A stretch of 8,804 nucleotides of DNA from an uncultured bacterium (GTDB lineage: Bacteria > Bacteroidota > Bacteroidia > Chitinophagales > CAIODY01), in assembly GCA_903871715.1 (NCBI GenBank), contig CAIQHW010000326.1, forward strand, positions 1 to 8,804. The letters are read 5' to 3'. Position 1 is the stretch's first letter. Every line of letters starts with the position of its first letter. The position numbers were made by a program, and so were the translations under genes. Below, in pieces: positions 7,364 through 8,804 of the stretch. Below the pieces are notes generated by a model. The model made no database searches and was not told where the DNA came from. It was given only the letters and a program-made list of their open reading frames with translations.

Positions 7364-7606
7364 TTTTCAATTTCTGAAAATATATTTTCAAAGTCTGAAC
7401 TCTTATTTTCAAAGTCTGAAAATATGTTTTCAAAGTCTAAACTCTTATTTTCAATTTCTGAAAAAACTTTTTCAATCTTTCAAAAACCTTTTTCAATTTC
7501 TAAACAACCTTTTTCAATTTCTGAAAAACCTTTTTCATTTTCTAAACAACCTTTTTCAAACTTTCAACAATGTTTTTCAATTTCTGAAAACTTATTTTCA
7601 AACGCT
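7364..7606. repeat. 21-bp minisatellite, 11 full copies plus a 12-bp partial
   Basis: Eleven consecutive 21-bp units, all starting TTTTCA, run from 7364 to 7594, and a 12-bp partial unit ends at 7606. Consensus-like units read TTTTCAATTTCTGAAAAACC plus T. Units vary at the middle (ATTTCT, AAGTCT, ATCTTT, AACTTT) and at the end (CT, TA, TG), but no insertion or deletion breaks the 21-bp register. Many units contain the inverted repeat TTTTTCA-ATTTC-TGAAAAA, a 7-bp stem with a 5-nt loop. Because 21 is a multiple of three, two plus-strand frames stay open across the array. One gives FSISEKP-type heptads from GTG 7349; the other gives FQFLKNL-type heptads from TTG 7353. Neither has an ATG start or a plausible ribosome site, so I do not call them genes. 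The array occupies most of the gap between the converging genes; the rest of 7314-7645 is plain AT-rich spacer. Confidence 0.95.
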
Positions 7607-7645
7607 TAAAACATTTATTCGGTTTCTATTTTTGAGTTAAATAAC

Positions 7646-7674
7646 AACGCCGCCTCGAAAATCGAAGCGGCGTT
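7646..7674 (-). terminator. Hairpin terminator of the second secreted-protein gene, twin of 1900-1928
   Basis: AACGCCGC (7646-7653) pairs with GCGGCGTT (7667-7674), and an inner TCGA/TCGA stem closes on a 3-nt AAA loop. The one mismatch (C7654 against A7666) becomes a G-U wobble in the minus-strand RNA but a C-A clash in the plus-strand RNA. So the structure favours termination of the minus-strand gene whose stop codon is 33 bp away. A broken U-run (GUUAUUU) follows on that strand. It may also act on transcripts coming from the 470-residue gene, since TTTT follows on the plus strand. Confidence 0.8.
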
Positions 7675-7707
7675 TTGCAAACAAAGCTATGGGCAATCTT
7701 TCATAGG

Positions 7708-8804
7708 TTATTGTTTCATTAATTTACTTTCGCTCACACCATTATTTGAAACGATTTTTACAATGTAAATACCACTGCTGTAATCATTCAAATCAATATT
7801 AGCTTGGTTGGTAGTAAATAATTGTTGCAACACTATTCTACCTGTAGCATCCATCAACAACAATTGTTTTTGTTCCAAATAATCGTAGCCTTTTAGTTGG
7901 ATGGAAACCTTGTTGGTGGCTGGGTTAGGAACAAGCGTTTGTGAAATAGGCACTCGGTTCACAGCATTTATGCCCACATTTCTGTTGTATAAAATCAAAG
8001 CCGATGAGTCTTCTACAACGGCTTCGGTAAGGATACTGCCATCTAATTTTAAAATGCTGATATTATCAATAGAGCAATGCAAAGGATATTGGCGGTTATA
8101 CAAAGCATCATCTCTGCCAATAATATTGCCCGTGATAATATCAATAGTAATGGTAACAAAATCGCCAAAGCCCGATTTGCCTACATGGTCGTTGCGCACC
8201 AAACCTACATGTGCTATTGTGCCACTTCTATTTAATTTATACAAATGAAAATGGTCGGTGGTGTTGGCAAACAACCACGATGCAGGTGTTGTTACTTTTA
8301 TCGAATTGGTATCAATAGCAGTGGGGTCAACATGAAACGAAAAAGCAACACCATAAACACTATCCAGCGGTGTGGCAGCACTGCCCAAACCTACCAACAC
8401 AGTGGCCGTGGTGTTTTGATACAAAGTATCAGGACCAACACTCATGGTAATGTCGTGATTAGTACCCGATTTTTGTCGCAAATGAATCATGCCATAGTTT
8501 TGAATAATGGCAGTGGTATCATTGCCATCAATCACACCATCGCCATTGCAATCGGCATATTTTGCATCTACAGTATAGCCCGAAGCCATTACGCCCCAAG
8601 GCGTTGCAGGTTGATCGACCCAAATTAATGATGCATTATTTCTTATTGCGCCACTTGTTCCATTCAATAATCCAATCGGAAAAATGTCGAGATTATTTGC
8701 TACCAAATCGTTGTTGGCATCGCCAGGCCAAACACAGTTGGTTGATAATATTACCGAGTCGGTAAACACCGATGAGGTGCAACCATTATCGGTTACTTGC
8801 AACG
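7708..8804 (-). CDS. C-terminal part of a second secreted T9SS cargo protein (partial)
   Basis: The frame ends at TAA 7708-7710 and stays open to the window edge, giving 364 complete codons; the true start lies beyond 8804. The first complete codon (TTG at 8802) sits inside a PKD-like tail ('QVTDNGCTSSVFTDS') and is not a start. Numbered from that codon: Cys23, then two EF-hand/dockerin-type loops at D28-D39 and D84-D95 separated by exactly 44 residues, a cohesin-like beta domain (about 110-265, 'SVYGVAFSFHVDP', 'SGFGDFVTITIDI'), and a T9SS type A sorting domain (273-364, PNPA, end SESKLMKQ). In the first loop position 9 is Asn rather than Asp, which is normal for dockerin-type loops. From Cys23 on, it matches the 1263-residue protein from Cys921 on with only one residue length difference (342 against 343). 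The missing upstream part probably also holds Cys-paired and PKD-like modules. Confidence 0.9.
   Translation of the reverse strand, partial: LQVTDNGCTSSVFTDSVILSTNCVWPGDANNDLVANNLDIFPIGLLNGTSGAIRNNASLIWVDQPATPWGVMASGYTVDAKYADCNGDGVIDGNDTTAIIQNYGMIHLRQKSGTNHDITMSVGPDTLYQNTTATVLVGLGSAATPLDSVYGVAFSFHVDPTAIDTNSIKVTTPASWLFANTTDHFHLYKLNRSGTIAHVGLVRNDHVGKSGFGDFVTITIDIITGNIIGRDDALYNRQYPLHCSIDNISILKLDGSILTEAVVEDSSALILYNRNVGINAVNRVPISQTLVPNPATNKVSIQLKGYDYLEQKQLLLMDATGRIVLQQLFTTNQANIDLNDYSSGIYIVKIVSNNGVSESKLMKQ

Noticed and set aside
7364..7606. CRISPR array
   Set aside because: Units are directly adjacent with no unique spacers, and they drift in sequence; this is a tandem repeat.
7349..7640. Two small plus-strand open frames over the minisatellite as protein genes
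   Set aside because: Starts are GTG and TTG without a ribosome site, and open frames follow automatically from a 21-bp unit lacking stops in two phases. Kept as a finding only.
7901..8628. Plus-strand open frames of 115 and 127 codons opposite the second secreted-protein gene
   Set aside because: They are antisense to a clear coding region with recognisable domains, and their translations show low-complexity, non-protein-like composition.

Overview
The window looks like a piece of a Bacteroidota chromosome, most likely from the Chitinophagales/Saprospiria part of the phylum. Three things suggest this: two secreted proteins end in a type 9 secretion system (T9SS, Por) C-terminal sorting domain; the candidate promoters fit the Bacteroidota TTG-N19/20-TAnnTTTG pattern; and the DNA is AT-rich. 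No mobile element, CRISPR array, tRNA or rRNA gene was seen.

Layout. (1) Positions 1-237 (+) hold the C-terminal end of a polysaccharide flippase-like membrane protein. (2) Positions 218-1813 (-) encode a complete polytopic membrane protein that resembles GT-C glycosyltransferases; its 3' end overlaps the flippase gene by 20 bp, tail to tail. (3) A strong GC-rich hairpin at 1900-1928 sits just downstream of (4) a 1263-residue secreted modular protein, 1960-5751 (-). That protein has a signal peptide, eight roughly 40-residue Cys-paired modules, a GEVED-like domain, PKD/Ig-like segments, a split EF-hand/dockerin-like module, a cohesin-like beta domain and a T9SS sorting domain. (5) A divergent promoter region (5752-5900) separates it from (6) a 470-residue helix-rich protein of unknown function, 5901-7313 (+). 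(7) The convergent gap 7314-7707 contains an 11.6-copy, 21-bp minisatellite and a second hairpin almost identical to the first. (8) Positions 7708-8804 (-) are the C-terminal part of a second secreted protein, a close paralogue of the end of (4).

How the parts relate. The flippase end and the membrane glycosyltransferase-like gene suggest the edge of a surface-glycan locus. The two T9SS cargo proteins share a C-terminal block of about 343 residues (split calcium-loop module, cohesin-like domain, sorting domain) and the same terminator hairpin, so the whole 3' end appears to be a duplicated or homogenised cassette. They are probably large surface or secreted adhesin-like proteins. The 470-residue gene between them has no visible functional link to either. 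The main points of interest are the shared cassette with its matching terminators, the split dockerin-like module, and the helically phased, hairpin-forming minisatellite. I do not see a clear new defence or catalytic system.
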